Part shown: positions 17,564-26,533 of the stretch, piece after piece
How positions within the stretch are numbered: position 1 is the stretch's first letter
How the letters are laid out: each line of letters starts with the position of its first letter
Assembly: GCA_032251355.1 (NCBI GenBank)
Contig: JAVVDV010000008.1
Coordinates: forward strand, 1 to 64,000
Length of the DNA: 64,000 nucleotides
From: GCA-2722315 sp032251355
GTDB taxonomy: Bacteria > Pseudomonadota > Gammaproteobacteria > Xanthomonadales > Wenzhouxiangellaceae
Direction: 5' to 3'
Made by a program: the position numbers and the translations under genes
Notes under the pieces: model-generated
Database searches by the model: none
Seen by the model: only the letters and a program-made list of their open reading frames with translations
What the model was told of the DNA's origin: nothing

Positions 17564-20500
17564 GCCAGCCCACCAATCAACTGGACCCGCTGCGGTTTCC
17601 GCTCAATGGCTTGCGGCTGATCGAGGCCAGCGCCGGAACCGGCAAGACCTACAGCATCGCCGCGCTGTATGTGCGCCTGGTGCTGGGGCATGGGCCAGGT
17701 GAACCGGTTGCGCTGATGCCGCCAGACATTCTGGTGCTGACCTACACCCGCGCCGCCACCCAGGAACTGCGCGAGCGCATTCGCCAGCGATTGACCGAGG
17801 TCGCCGCCGCGTTTCGTCCCGGCCAGGGCACGGACGATGCGTTTATCGCGAGGTTGGTGGCCGACTATCAACCCGACCAGCACGCCAGTTGCGCCAGCCG
17901 CTTGCAGCGCGCGGCAGAATGGATGGACGAGGCCGCGATCCACACCATCCACGCCTGGTGCCAGGCGATGCTGCGCCAGCACGCGTTTGACAGTGGCAGC
18001 CTGTTTAGCCAGGAGCTTGAAAGCGAAGACCGCGAACGTTTTGATCAGGTCGTCAAGGACTACTGGCGACGGCATTTCTATCACCGCTATCCGGGCTCGC
18101 TGGCACTGAAAGGGTTTGCCACTGACCCCGAAGCCCTGTCGAAGTTGTTGCGGGGTCTGCTCAAGCCCGGCCTTGTGATCCATTGTGGCGGCCGGCCGGC
18201 CAGCGAACTTGCGCCCGAGCAGGCGATGGATCAGCTCGAACAGCGATGGCAGGCGTTGCGCAAAGGCTGGCGTGCCGATCGCGACGCGATTACCGGCGTG
18301 CTGCGCGATGCGGTCGACCAGAAGCTGCTCAATCGACCCTATAACGCGCCCGGACAGCTCGATGACTGGTTCGCCTTGCTCGACCGCTGGGCCGAGCGCG
18401 GCGGTCCGCCACCGGAGGTGTTGCGGTCGTTCCAAACCGATGCAATCAAGGGCAAGCGCTCCAAAAAAGCGTCTGATCGCGAAGTGACGCATCCCTGGTT
18501 CGACCAGGTCGCCGAGTTGTTTGCGTATGCCATCGTCCCGGGCCTTTGTGTCCATGCGGTGCGCTGGGTGCGCGCGCGGTACCAGGCCGAGAAGCGGCGC
18601 GCGCATCGTCTGGATTTCGACGACCTGCTGGTGCAACTGGATGAGGCGCTGGCCGGTGCGCATGGTGATCGCTTGCGCCAGCGCATTTTGCAGACGTTCC
18701 CGGTCGCGCTGATCGACGAGTTCCAGGACACCGACCCGGTGCAGTACCGCATCTTTGAGCGGGTTTACCTGCCCGAGCGCGCGCAGCCGAACAATGCGCT
18801 GATCATGATCGGCGACCCCAAGCAGTCGATCTACGGCTTTCGCGGCGCCGACATCCATACCTACCTGTCGGCGCGTGCGCAGACCGAGGCGGCCGATCGC
18901 TTCACGCTGCCGGTCAACTACCGTTCCAGCGAGGCCATGGTGCAGGCGGTCAATGCGCTGTTCGAGGCCGGTCGGGCCAACGCCGGCGGTGCTTTCGGTT
19001 TCCGCGACCGGGACTTCGATCCGATGCCGTTCGAACCGGTCCAGGCCAATGGACAGCCCGAACGGTTGATCATCGACGGTAAGGAACCGGCGGCGTTGAC
19101 GTTCTGGTACCAGCCGCCGCCCGAGGGCGATATGGTGGCCAAGACCAGGCACCAGCCGGCAATGGCCGCGCGCACCGCCTGCCGGATCGTCGCATTGCTC
19201 AACGGCGCGCATCGGGATGCGTCGCGAACCGGCTTCAAAACCGACGACGGTGCACTTGCGCCGGTGCGGCCGGCCGACATCGCGGTGCTGGTCAACGGTC
19301 GCTTCGAGGCCGCCGAGGTTCGCAATGCCTTGCGCCTGCGCGGTGTGGGCTCGGTTTATCTGTCCGATCGTGACTCGGTGTTCGATCAGCCCGAGGCGCT
19401 GGATGTGCTGGCGCTGCTTGAGGCTGCGGCCCAGCCGCTGGACGACCAGCGGGTGCGTCGGGCGCTGGCCTGCGCCTGTCTTGGGCTGACCCTCGATGAG
19501 CTCGCCCAGCTCGCGCGGGACGACAACCGGCTCGAGCAAGCAATCGAGACCTTCCAGCAACTCGGCCGGATGTGGCGCGAGCGTGGTGTGCTGGCGATGC
19601 TGCGACGGTTGATGGCCGACTACGCGCTGCCGGTGCGCTTGAAGGCGCAGGATGCGGGCTGGGAGCGGCGGTTGACCAATCTGCTGCACCTGGCCGAACT
19701 GCTGCAGGCCGAAGCGGCGCAGCGCGACGGCCCGCAAGGGCTGATCGACTGGCTGCGCGCGGAGATTGCGCGCGATAACCGCTCGGACAACGACAGCGAG
19801 ATCATTCGGCTGGAAAGCGACGAGGGGCTGGTTCAGGTCGTCACTGTGCACAAGTCCAAGGGCCTGCAATACGACCTGGTGTTCGTGCCGTTCGCCGGCT
19901 GCTACGTCAATCCAAGTCGGAATGTGATCGAATACCACGACGAGCACGGCCAGCGCATCGCCGAGCTCGATCCTGACAATACCCGGGCCGTCGAACGCAG
20001 TCGCCGCGCCGCGGTGCAGGAGCGCATCCGCCTGCTGTATGTGGCCGTAACCCGGGCCCGGCACGCCTGCTGGGTCGGCGTGGCCCCGGTCAATCAATGC
20101 CAGGATGCCGGGCTGAACTGTTTGCTGACCGGACTGGCCGCGTCCTTGAAAGCCGATTCGCCGGGCGGCTTGCACGGCGCGCTGCTCGAGCTGGCCCAGA
20201 CCTCCGCGCACATCGCCGTCGAGATCGTGGATGAATTGCAAGGGCAAACCCCGATCGAGACCCTTTTGCCCGAACAGGCGCCGTTTGAATGCCTACCGGC
20301 GCTGCTCGGCCCGCAACGCCCGCGCGAGCGCTGGTGGATTGCCAGCTATTCGGCCCTTCGCCACAGCGATGTCCGGCCATCCCGGGATGCCGAGGACAAC
20401 GCCGGACTCGACCGGATCGGGGAACTGCTGGCCGAGCAAGCCGAGCAAAGCGACCTTGAGCCGCAGGCGCCGGACCGGCCCGACCGCCGTGCGCCACAGC

Positions 20501-21261
20501 GCGACAGCATCCATGCCTTTCCGCGCGGTGCGATCGCCGGCAACCTGCTGCATGATGTGCTGGAGTGGGCCGGCACCACCGGTTTTGCAACCGTTCTTGA
20601 GCAGCCGGATGCGCTTGAGACCGAGATTCGCACCCGCTTGACGCGCCGGCGCTGGCAGGATCACACGCCGGTGCTTGTCGACTGGCTGCCGCGTCAGCTC
20701 CAGGCGCCGATCCGGCTTGGGGACTCAACAACCCGGCTGGTCGATCTCGGCGATGATCAAAACGCCTACCGCTGTGAGCTGGGTTTTCTGCTTGCCGCGC
20801 ATGATGTCGATGTCAGCGAGCTTGATCGTCTGGTCTGTGCCCATACCGTCAACGCAAAGCCGCGCAATCCTTTTGCACCGGACACACTCAAGGGCATGCT
20901 CAGCGGCTTTATCGATCTGGTGTTCGAGCATGACGGGCGCTGGTTCGTGGCTGACTACAAATCCAACCACCTCGGCCCCGATGCGGGGAGCTACACCGTC
21001 GCGCGCATGGCCGACGAAATCCTGGCCCATCGCTACGACATGCAGTTCGTGCTCTACCAACTGGCGCTGCATCGACTGCTCAAGCAGCGCCTCGGCGCAG
21101 CCTATCGACCGGAGGCGCACTTGGGCGGCGCGGCCTATCTGTTCCTGCGCGGTAGCGAAAACCGCGATACCGCCGGGGTGTACTTTGAACCGGCAGCCAT
21201 CGAGTTGATCGAGAGCCTGGACCGGCGGTTCGCCGGTGCGGAGTTGCACCATGTCCCGTGA
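17560..21261 (+). CDS. recB: RecBCD exonuclease V, beta subunit (helicase-nuclease)
   Basis: This 1233-residue UvrD-type helicase is fused to a C-terminal nuclease. The Walker A motif ASAGTGKT is at 23-30, the Walker B LIDEFQDTDP in the middle of the N-terminal half, GDPKQSIYGFRGAD is motif III, and VTVHKSKGLQYD is motif V. The nuclease domain carries ADYKSNHLG with D1132 and K1134, matching the catalytic Asp and Lys of RecB, plus an upstream Asp in FIDLVFEHDG. It unwinds 3'-5', resects double-strand breaks and loads RecA. It overlaps recC by 4 nt and recD by 11 nt. All catalytic elements look intact. Confidence 0.95.
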   Translation: MSQPTNQLDPLRFPLNGLRLIEASAGTGKTYSIAALYVRLVLGHGPGEPVALMPPDILVLTYTRAATQELRERIRQRLTEVAAAFRPGQGTDDAFIARLVADYQPDQHASCASRLQRAAEWMDEAAIHTIHAWCQAMLRQHAFDSGSLFSQELESEDRERFDQVVKDYWRRHFYHRYPGSLALKGFATDPEALSKLLRGLLKPGLVIHCGGRPASELAPEQAMDQLEQRWQALRKGWRADRDAITGVLRDAVDQKLLNRPYNAPGQLDDWFALLDRWAERGGPPPEVLRSFQTDAIKGKRSKKASDREVTHPWFDQVAELFAYAIVPGLCVHAVRWVRARYQAEKRRAHRLDFDDLLVQLDEALAGAHGDRLRQRILQTFPVALIDEFQDTDPVQYRIFERVYLPERAQPNNALIMIGDPKQSIYGFRGADIHTYLSARAQTEAADRFTLPVNYRSSEAMVQAVNALFEAGRANAGGAFGFRDRDFDPMPFEPVQANGQPERLIIDGKEPAALTFWYQPPPEGDMVAKTRHQPAMAARTACRIVALLNGAHRDASRTGFKTDDGALAPVRPADIAVLVNGRFEAAEVRNALRLRGVGSVYLSDRDSVFDQPEALDVLALLEAAAQPLDDQRVRRALACACLGLTLDELAQLARDDNRLEQAIETFQQLGRMWRERGVLAMLRRLMADYALPVRLKAQDAGWERRLTNLLHLAELLQAEAAQRDGPQGLIDWLRAEIARDNRSDNDSEIIRLESDEGLVQVVTVHKSKGLQYDLVFVPFAGCYVNPSRNVIEYHDEHGQRIAELDPDNTRAVERSRRAAVQERIRLLYVAVTRARHACWVGVAPVNQCQDAGLNCLLTGLAASLKADSPGGLHGALLELAQTSAHIAVEIVDELQGQTPIETLLPEQAPFECLPALLGPQRPRERWWIASYSALRHSDVRPSRDAEDNAGLDRIGELLAEQAEQSDLEPQAPDRPDRRAPQRDSIHAFPRGAIAGNLLHDVLEWAGTTGFATVLEQPDALETEIRTRLTRRRWQDHTPVLVDWLPRQLQAPIRLGDSTTRLVDLGDDQNAYRCELGFLLAAHDVDVSELDRLVCAHTVNAKPRNPFAPDTLKGMLSGFIDLVFEHDGRWFVADYKSNHLGPDAGSYTVARMADEILAHRYDMQFVLYQLALHRLLKQRLGAAYRPEAHLGGAAYLFLRGSENRDTAGVYFEPAAIELIESLDRRFAGAELHHVP

Positions 21262-21847
21262 CGCGCTGATGGATGACGTGCGGCTATGGCGCGAGCTCGG
21301 CTGGATCCGGTTGCTGGACGAGCAGTTCGCCGATTTCCTCGCCTCGCTCGACCCGAAAGCGGCCGACGCCCTGCTGCTGGCCGCAGCCATGACCAGTCAT
21401 CAGCTCGGCAAGGGCCATGTTTGTCTTTCCCTCGACCTGTGGCTGGCCGAACCGGGGCCGGACTCTACTGCTGACGCGCTGCGCGCGCTCGAGCTGCCGC
21501 CGGAAGACAGCGGCGTTGAGGATATCGACGACCCCGGGCTGGCACATCGCCGGGCGCGCGGCCTGGAACGGCTGCAGGCACGATTCGCCGCGCTCGATCG
21601 GGCTGCACTCGCGCAGGCACTGGCGCAATCGCCGCTGGTCGCCGATGGCAGCGATGCAGTCGAAGGCACGCCGCTGGTGTTCGATCGCGGTCGCCTGTAT
21701 CTGCGTCGCAACTGGCGCGCCGAGACCGGCATCGCCGCGGCGATTGTTGCGAGGATAGCCGAGCGGATCAATGGACAGGTTTCCAGCCCCGAGCCCGAAC
21801 AAATCGGCGCGGCCGTGCGTCGAATCTTTATCCGGCGGCGCCGATGA
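21251..21847 (+). CDS. recD: RecD N-terminal fragment, separated from the helicase by a +1 frameshift
   Basis: The ATG at 21251 lies inside the recB end. The 198 residues match the RecD N-terminal domain that contacts RecB/RecC (start WRELGWIRLLDEQFADFL; middle TPLVFDRGRLYLRRNW). The frame runs into four arginines and a TGA at 21845-21847. The expected continuation, an acidic linker then DWQQIACALAV, is in the +1 frame. The switch fits the TTTA at 21827-21830: reading ATC TTT, skipping A, then TCC GGC restores a normal RecD linker. It could be a sequencing indel, a true mutation or programmed slippage. Confidence 0.75.
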   Translation: MSRDALMDDVRLWRELGWIRLLDEQFADFLASLDPKAADALLLAAAMTSHQLGKGHVCLSLDLWLAEPGPDSTADALRALELPPEDSGVEDIDDPGLAHRRARGLERLQARFAALDRAALAQALAQSPLVADGSDAVEGTPLVFDRGRLYLRRNWRAETGIAAAIVARIAERINGQVSSPEPEQIGAAVRRIFIRRRR

Positions 21848-23315
21848 AGACGCGGCGCCGCCGGATGATCCGGACCGCGAACCCGACTGGCAGCAGATCG
21901 CCTGCGCGCTGGCGGTACGCGCTGCGCTGACCATCGTCACCGGCGGTCCCGGCACCGGCAAGACCTGGACCGTGGTGCGCGTGCTCGCGCTGTTGCAGCT
22001 GCTTCATCCCGACCAGGCCGAGCGGCCCTTGCGTGTCCGTCTGGCCGCGCCCACCGGCAAAGCCGCACAGCGCCTGGGCGAGTCGATTGCCGCCGGCTGG
22101 CAGGAACTGGTCGAGAGTCTGCCGGATGTTGATCTCGCGATGCCGGAAGCGGCCTCGACCCTGCATCGGCTGCTCGGCAGTCAGCGCCACACCCGGCACT
22201 TCCGACACGATCGCAGCAACCCGCTGCCGGCCGACGTGGTGATCGTCGATGAGGCCAGCATGATCGATCAGGAACTGATGCACAGCCTGCTCGAAGCGCT
22301 GGCACCTGCAACGCGCCTGATCCTGCTCGGCGACAAGGACCAGCTCGCTTCGGTCGAAGCCGGCGCGGTGTTCGGCGAGCTGTGCCGGGGTGCCGAGCAG
22401 GTCAACTACAGCGCTGCGCTGAATGACTGGCTGGAACGGGTGCTGGGCGACCGGCCGGGCGCGGACGGCGCGGGTGGTCTGGCCGACCGGCGCGTGCTGC
22501 TGCGGCGCAATCGACGCTCGACGCCGGCCATCAATACGCTGGCGGTTGCCGTCAATCGCGGCGATGCCGATGCCGCCGTCGACCTGCTGCGGCGTGACGG
22601 CGACGAACTGGACTGGCCGACGATCGATGCGACAAATCCGAATGCCTTGCAGGCAATCCTGCGCGCCGGCTACCGGGACTATCTGCAAGCCATCGGCCAG
22701 AAACGCCCCAGCGAGGACACACCGACGGCCGAAGCCATCGACCGCTGGGCGGCGCACTGCCTGACCGCCTATGCCCGCTTCCAGGTGCTCACCGCGCATC
22801 GGCATGGGCCGTGGGGTGTGGATGGCATCAATGGTCAGGTTCACCGCTGGTTGCACGCAGCGCGCAACGGCAAACAGCCGGCGATTGCCGACGGCGAATG
22901 GTTCCACGGCCGCCCGGTGATGATCACCCGCAACGACTACGCGACTGGCCTGATGAATGGCGACATCGGCCTGTGCCTGGCCGTTCCCGACAACGGCGAC
23001 ACGGTGCTGCGTGTGGTCTTTGCCGGCGCCGACCAGCACTTGCGTTACTTCAGCCCGAGTCGGCTGCGCGATTGCGAAACCGCCTGGGCCATGACCGTGC
23101 ACAAGGCCCAAGGCAGCGAATTTACTCATGCCGTGCTGGTGCTGCCCGACCGGCCCAGCCCGGTGTTGACGCGCGAACTGATCTACACCGGCCTGACCCG
23201 CGCGCGCGAGCGCTTCACCTTGATCGCGCCCAGCGAAGGCGTGTTCCGGCAAGCCGTGCGCGCCCGCACCCGGCGCTCCTCGGCGCTGGCCGATCGCATC
23301 GAAGATTCGCCTTGA
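21771..23315 (+). CDS. recD: RecD helicase domain (alpha subunit of exonuclease V), downstream half of a frameshifted gene
   Basis: This frame encodes the complete SF1B helicase part of RecD: Walker A GGPGTGKTWTV, Walker B VVIVDEASMIDQEL, LLGDKDQLASVEAG, and the C-terminal motif TVHKAQGSEFTHAVLVLP followed by TGLTRARERF. An in-frame ATG at 21771 overlaps the upstream fragment by 77 nt, so the first 30 or so residues are probably not translated as such. Together the two parts make a protein of about 688 residues, near normal RecD length. RecD is the fast 5'-3' motor that also controls nuclease action; loss would give a RecBC-like recombination-proficient enzyme. Confidence 0.85.
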   Translation: MDRFPAPSPNKSARPCVESLSGGADEDAAPPDDPDREPDWQQIACALAVRAALTIVTGGPGTGKTWTVVRVLALLQLLHPDQAERPLRVRLAAPTGKAAQRLGESIAAGWQELVESLPDVDLAMPEAASTLHRLLGSQRHTRHFRHDRSNPLPADVVIVDEASMIDQELMHSLLEALAPATRLILLGDKDQLASVEAGAVFGELCRGAEQVNYSAALNDWLERVLGDRPGADGAGGLADRRVLLRRNRRSTPAINTLAVAVNRGDADAAVDLLRRDGDELDWPTIDATNPNALQAILRAGYRDYLQAIGQKRPSEDTPTAEAIDRWAAHCLTAYARFQVLTAHRHGPWGVDGINGQVHRWLHAARNGKQPAIADGEWFHGRPVMITRNDYATGLMNGDIGLCLAVPDNGDTVLRVVFAGADQHLRYFSPSRLRDCETAWAMTVHKAQGSEFTHAVLVLPDRPSPVLTRELIYTGLTRARERFTLIAPSEGVFRQAVRARTRRSSALADRIEDSP

Positions 23316-23432
23316 TCGCCCTCACTCCATGCCTGTTGCGTTATCGGCGTGGAGCAGCAGAGTCTGCAGGGGTTTGCGCTTCATCACCTCATTCCAGTAT
23401 TCTTCGGATCATTCCTTCGGAGGATGGCGAAG

Positions 23433-24785
23433 ATGCAGCGAGTAGCGATGGTGGCGGCGGCCTGGCTGGCCGCGGGTGTGGCGCAGGCCGGCTGGGAAGT
23501 GCAGTGGATGGACCGGTTCGAGGGCAACGGCGTGAACTGGGACAACTGGACGGCGCAGACGACGGCGAATTTCAACAACGAGCGTCAGTGCTACACCGAC
23601 GATGATTTCTCGGCGGTGCGCAACTACGATGTCTCCGACGGTACGCTGAAGATCATCGCGCGCAAGATGGCGATCGAATGCCCCGGCCAGAACGGGCGCT
23701 TGCTGGGCTGGACCTCGGGCCGGCTCAACAGCAAGGACAAGCAGGAGTTCCTGTTCGGCCGCGTCGAGACGCGGCTGCGTTTCAGCACCCTCGCCGACGG
23801 TACCTGGCCGGCGTTCTGGATGCTGGAGGGCCGGATCAACGAGCAGCCGGTGGCCGGCGACGGCGATAACGTTGGCTGGCCCAATCCCGGCGCTTCGGAA
23901 ATCGACATCTGGGAGTGGATCGGACGCGATCCGGCCAAGTACATCATCAACTTCTTCAACAACGGCGGTTTCGCCTGCGGCCGCGAGATCCGTTTCGATT
24001 ACCCGAACGGTTCGGCCGATGTGCGGCAATGGCAGGTCTACGCGATGGAGTGGACCGCCGATCGCATTTCATTCTTCTTCAACGACACCGAAGTAGTCGC
24101 GTTCGACATGCGCGGCTGTGGTGTCTATGAGGAGCCGATGTTCGCGCTGATCAACCTGGCCATGGGCGGGCTGCTGGGTGGCGAGATCGACCCGAATCTT
24201 GAACAGGCGGTGCTGGAAGTCGACTACATCGCCCATTGCCAGCAATCCGAGGGTAGCGATGCGACCGGCTGCAACGAGTTCACGCCCGGGGCGGAGAACT
24301 TCGGCGCGGCGTTTGATTTCGGCAACGATGTCGAGGGCCAGTGGGTGGCGGCCGAGCCGGGCTTTATCGGCAACTCGCAAGGCCTGGCATTCGACTACAT
24401 CGAGTCGCTGGATTTTCTGTTTCTGGCCTGGTTCACCTACCAGGATCTCGACGCGCCGGATCGTGCGCCCGGGGTTGATCGGGTCGGTGCGCGCGATAAT
24501 CGCTGGCTGACGGCGTTGTTGACCATCGACGGCAACGTCGCCAGCGGCGACCTGATTGCCTCGACTGGCAGCGGCTTCGATGCCCCGCGGCAGACCGGGC
24601 ACGTCAACGAAGTGGTTGGCACGATCTCGATCGACTTCACCGCCTGCGACGAGGCGACGGCCGAATACACGCTGACCGAGAGCGGCTTGAGCCGCACCAT
24701 GCAGTTGCGGCCGCTGCAGAAAGAGGTCGAGCCGGGCTTCGAGTGCCGCAGCGTGCGCGAGCGGGCCGAGGCCGCCGCGCGCTGA
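23433..24785 (+). CDS. Secreted glycoside hydrolase family 16 beta-glucanase
   Basis: The protein has 450 residues. The ATG at 23433 was preferred over 23424 because GGAGG (23419-23423) is then 9 nt away. A signal peptide is clear (MQRVAMVAAAWLAAGVAQA). The GH16 fold is indicated by the aromatic N-terminus, RVETRLRFS..GTWPAFWML and the catalytic motif EIDIWE at 156-161 (nucleophile E156, acid/base E161). These enzymes cut beta-1,3 or mixed-link glucans such as laminarin. After about residue 270 there is an extra C-terminal domain of unknown type rich in acidic and aromatic residues. The substrate is not determined by the sequence. Confidence 0.85.
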   Translation: MQRVAMVAAAWLAAGVAQAGWEVQWMDRFEGNGVNWDNWTAQTTANFNNERQCYTDDDFSAVRNYDVSDGTLKIIARKMAIECPGQNGRLLGWTSGRLNSKDKQEFLFGRVETRLRFSTLADGTWPAFWMLEGRINEQPVAGDGDNVGWPNPGASEIDIWEWIGRDPAKYIINFFNNGGFACGREIRFDYPNGSADVRQWQVYAMEWTADRISFFFNDTEVVAFDMRGCGVYEEPMFALINLAMGGLLGGEIDPNLEQAVLEVDYIAHCQQSEGSDATGCNEFTPGAENFGAAFDFGNDVEGQWVAAEPGFIGNSQGLAFDYIESLDFLFLAWFTYQDLDAPDRAPGVDRVGARDNRWLTALLTIDGNVASGDLIASTGSGFDAPRQTGHVNEVVGTISIDFTACDEATAEYTLTESGLSRTMQLRPLQKEVEPGFECRSVRERAEAAAR

Positions 24786-24795
24786 GGGTTTGCCG

Positions 24796-25692
24796 TCAGG
24801 CGGGTGCGCTTTCGGTGCGGTTGCGGCCGCTTTCCTTGGCCCGATAGAGCGCCTGGTCGGCGCGCTTGAGCAATGATTCGATGCTTTCGTCGCGGCGGAA
24901 GGTTGCCGCGCCCATGGATACGGTGATCGATCCGGCCTCGCTGTGACTGTATTGGCCCAGCGTCTGGTGCACGCGGCGGGCTGCCTGCGCGGCCGCCTCG
25001 GCGTCGGCGTACGGAAGAATCAGCAGGAATTCCTCGCCGCCCCAGCGCACCGGCAGGTCGGACTGGCGCAGCGACTGTTGCAGGATCTCGGCCAGGTCGC
25101 GCAGGATGGCGTCGCCGACGTCGTGGCCGAAACGGTCGTTGCAGGCCTTGAAGTGATCGATATCGAGCAGGATGAGGCTCCACTGCTGGCCGTGTCGAAG
25201 CGCCAGCTGCAGCTGCTGTTCCAGCACGCGCTGACCCTGGTGGCGGTTGGGCAGACCGGTCAATTGGTCGGTGCTGGCCTGGCGGCTGAGTTCGCGCTGG
25301 ATGCGCAGCAGCTCGCTGACGTCGTGCTGTACCGACAGGTACAGCGTGATCTCACCGGCATTATTGCGCAGCGGCGAAATGTTCCATTCGACATCGTAGG
25401 TGCAGCCGTCCTTGCGGTAGTTGGTCGTACAGCCCTCGAACGACAGCCCGCTCTCCAGCCGTCGGCGCAGCTCGCCGAGCAGTACGCGGTCGGTTTTCGG
25501 GCCCTGAAACAGGCGCGGTGTCTGGCCGATCAGTTCATCGCGGCTGTAGCCGGTCATGCGTTCGAATGCGGCGTTGACGTAGACGATGCGCGGACCCGGG
25601 GGGTCGAGATCGGTTTCTGTGATCAGCACGGCGTTGTAGAGTTGCTCGAGGACGTTCTGCAACACCTCGGGGTGGTCGGTGACTCGCTTCAT
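24796..25692 (-). CDS. PAS-GGDEF diguanylate cyclase
   Basis: The protein has 298 residues and no membrane segment. A PAS domain (about 10-130) starts with a typical AVLITETD..IVYVNAAFERMTGYSRDELIGQ pattern and continues into a PAC-like stretch. The GGDEF domain (about 140-295) has TDQLTGLPNR, DIDHFKACND and the active-site motif GGEEF at 218-222. An RxxD inhibitory site (R209-D212) lies five residues before it, so product feedback by c-di-GMP is expected. The PAS segment resembles LOV-type domains in GQTPRLFQGPKTD, but the photoactive NCRFLQ cysteine is absent, so it probably senses something other than light via flavin-cysteine chemistry. It is transcribed divergently from the MerC-like gene. 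Confidence 0.9.
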   Translation of the reverse strand: MKRVTDHPEVLQNVLEQLYNAVLITETDLDPPGPRIVYVNAAFERMTGYSRDELIGQTPRLFQGPKTDRVLLGELRRRLESGLSFEGCTTNYRKDGCTYDVEWNISPLRNNAGEITLYLSVQHDVSELLRIQRELSRQASTDQLTGLPNRHQGQRVLEQQLQLALRHGQQWSLILLDIDHFKACNDRFGHDVGDAILRDLAEILQQSLRQSDLPVRWGGEEFLLILPYADAEAAAQAARRVHQTLGQYSHSEAGSITVSMGAATFRRDESIESLLKRADQALYRAKESGRNRTESAPA

Positions 25693-25764
25693 CGTGCGCC
25701 TGAATGGACTTACTCGAGATTAAAGGCTAGCACAACCGGAACCATTCACGACCGAGAGGCCAAT

Positions 25765-25783
25765 AATGTTATATCATTACATT
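25765..25783. promoter_or_regulatory. Zur-box-like palindrome abutting the MerC-like start codon
   Basis: ATGTTATATCATTACAT (25766-25782), flanked by A and T, is an imperfect palindrome matching the gammaproteobacterial Zur consensus ATGTTATA-N-TATAACAT at most positions. It ends two bases before the ATG at 25785, so either the message is leaderless or the true start is further in. Zinc regulation is inference from the box. Confidence 0.45.
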
Positions 25784-25784
25784 C

Positions 25785-26219
25785 ATGATCGAGCTTCCCA
25801 CGCCCGTGTCCCTGGATTCGTCGCCCCGCTCAGCAACGCCGCCGCGTGTCAGCTGGCTGGACCGGCTAGGGATCGCGGTGTCGGCCTTCTGCCTGCTGCA
25901 GTGCCTGGCTTTGCCGCTGGCGCTGGTGTTCTCGCCGCTGGCCGGTTATGCGCTGTTTGACCATGAACTGTTCCACCGCATTCTGTTGCTGTTGATTCTG
26001 CCGGTCAGCATTCTGGCCTTCACGCTGGGCTTCTGGCGGCATCGCAACCTGCGCATGCTGGTTCCCGCCGGTATCGGGCTGGGCCTGCTGCTGCTGGCCG
26101 GCTGGTTGGAGCATGGGCATCGGCTGGCGCCCGGATGGATTGCGCTGGTGACCTCGGCCGGCGGGATCGGCCTGATCGTCGGCCACTTGATCAACATGCG
26201 CCAGCGGGGTGTTGGTTGA
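25785..26219 (+). CDS. MerC-domain integral membrane protein
   Basis: This 144-residue protein has four predicted membrane segments. The first contains FCLLQCLALPLALV, resembling the MerC motif in which a cysteine region in helix one binds a soft metal ion; the segment here has two cysteines, C37 and C41. The histidine pair in WLEHGHRL between helices three and four could also bind metal. MerC proteins import mercuric ion in mer operons, but isolated chromosomal copies without merA or merP, as here, may handle other metals. The Zur-like box directly before the ATG supports a zinc-related role. The coding start may be a downstream GTG at 25806 if the operator blocks ribosome access. It overlaps the next gene by one base. 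Confidence 0.75.
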   Translation: MIELPTPVSLDSSPRSATPPRVSWLDRLGIAVSAFCLLQCLALPLALVFSPLAGYALFDHELFHRILLLLILPVSILAFTLGFWRHRNLRMLVPAGIGLGLLLLAGWLEHGHRLAPGWIALVTSAGGIGLIVGHLINMRQRGVG

Positions 26220-26521
26220 TGTCCGAAGCCTTTGCAAGCTTTCGGGCCTTCTATCCGTACTACCTGGCCGAGCACGCCGACCGCAATTGCCGGCGCATGC
26301 ATTTTGTCGGCTCCTGGCTGGTCCTGGTGTCGCTGGTGCTGGCGGTCGCGCATTCGGTCTGGTGGCTGTTGGCCACGCCGCTGGTCGGTTATGGTTTTGC
26401 CTGGCTGGGGCATTTTCTGTTTGAAAAGAACCGCCCGGCGACGTTTCGGTATCCCCTCTACAGCCTGGCCGGCGACTGGATGATGTTTTTCGACATCCTG
26501 CGCGGTCGGGTTTCGATCTGA
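26219..26521 (+). CDS. DUF962/Mpo1-like membrane protein
   Basis: This 100-residue protein overlaps the MerC-like gene as TGATG. The family pattern is clear: FRAFYPYYLAEHADRNCRRMHFVGSW near the N-terminus, two to three hydrophobic segments, GHFLFEKNRPATF and YPLYSLAGDWMMFFDI. The conserved histidines (H19, H28 and H65) match Mpo1, a yeast dioxygenase that alpha-oxidises 2-hydroxy fatty acids. Bacterial members are mostly uncharacterised. It is cotranscribed with the MerC-like gene. The family assignment is firm; the reaction is by analogy. Confidence 0.85.
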   Translation: MSEAFASFRAFYPYYLAEHADRNCRRMHFVGSWLVLVSLVLAVAHSVWWLLATPLVGYGFAWLGHFLFEKNRPATFRYPLYSLAGDWMMFFDILRGRVSI

Positions 26522-26533
26522 ATCTGCCTGCCG

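Noticed and set aside
17515..20247. A 910-codon open frame antisense to recB
   Set aside because: High GC keeps the opposite strand open. The frame on the plus strand has all RecB motifs, while the antisense product has no recognisable domain. The same applies to long antisense frames opposite the CARF gene (766-2883) and lon (34821-37427).
24796..25692. LOV photoreceptor in the PAS domain of the GGDEF protein
   Set aside because: The sequence around LFQGPKTD is LOV-like, but the flavin-binding cysteine motif is absent.
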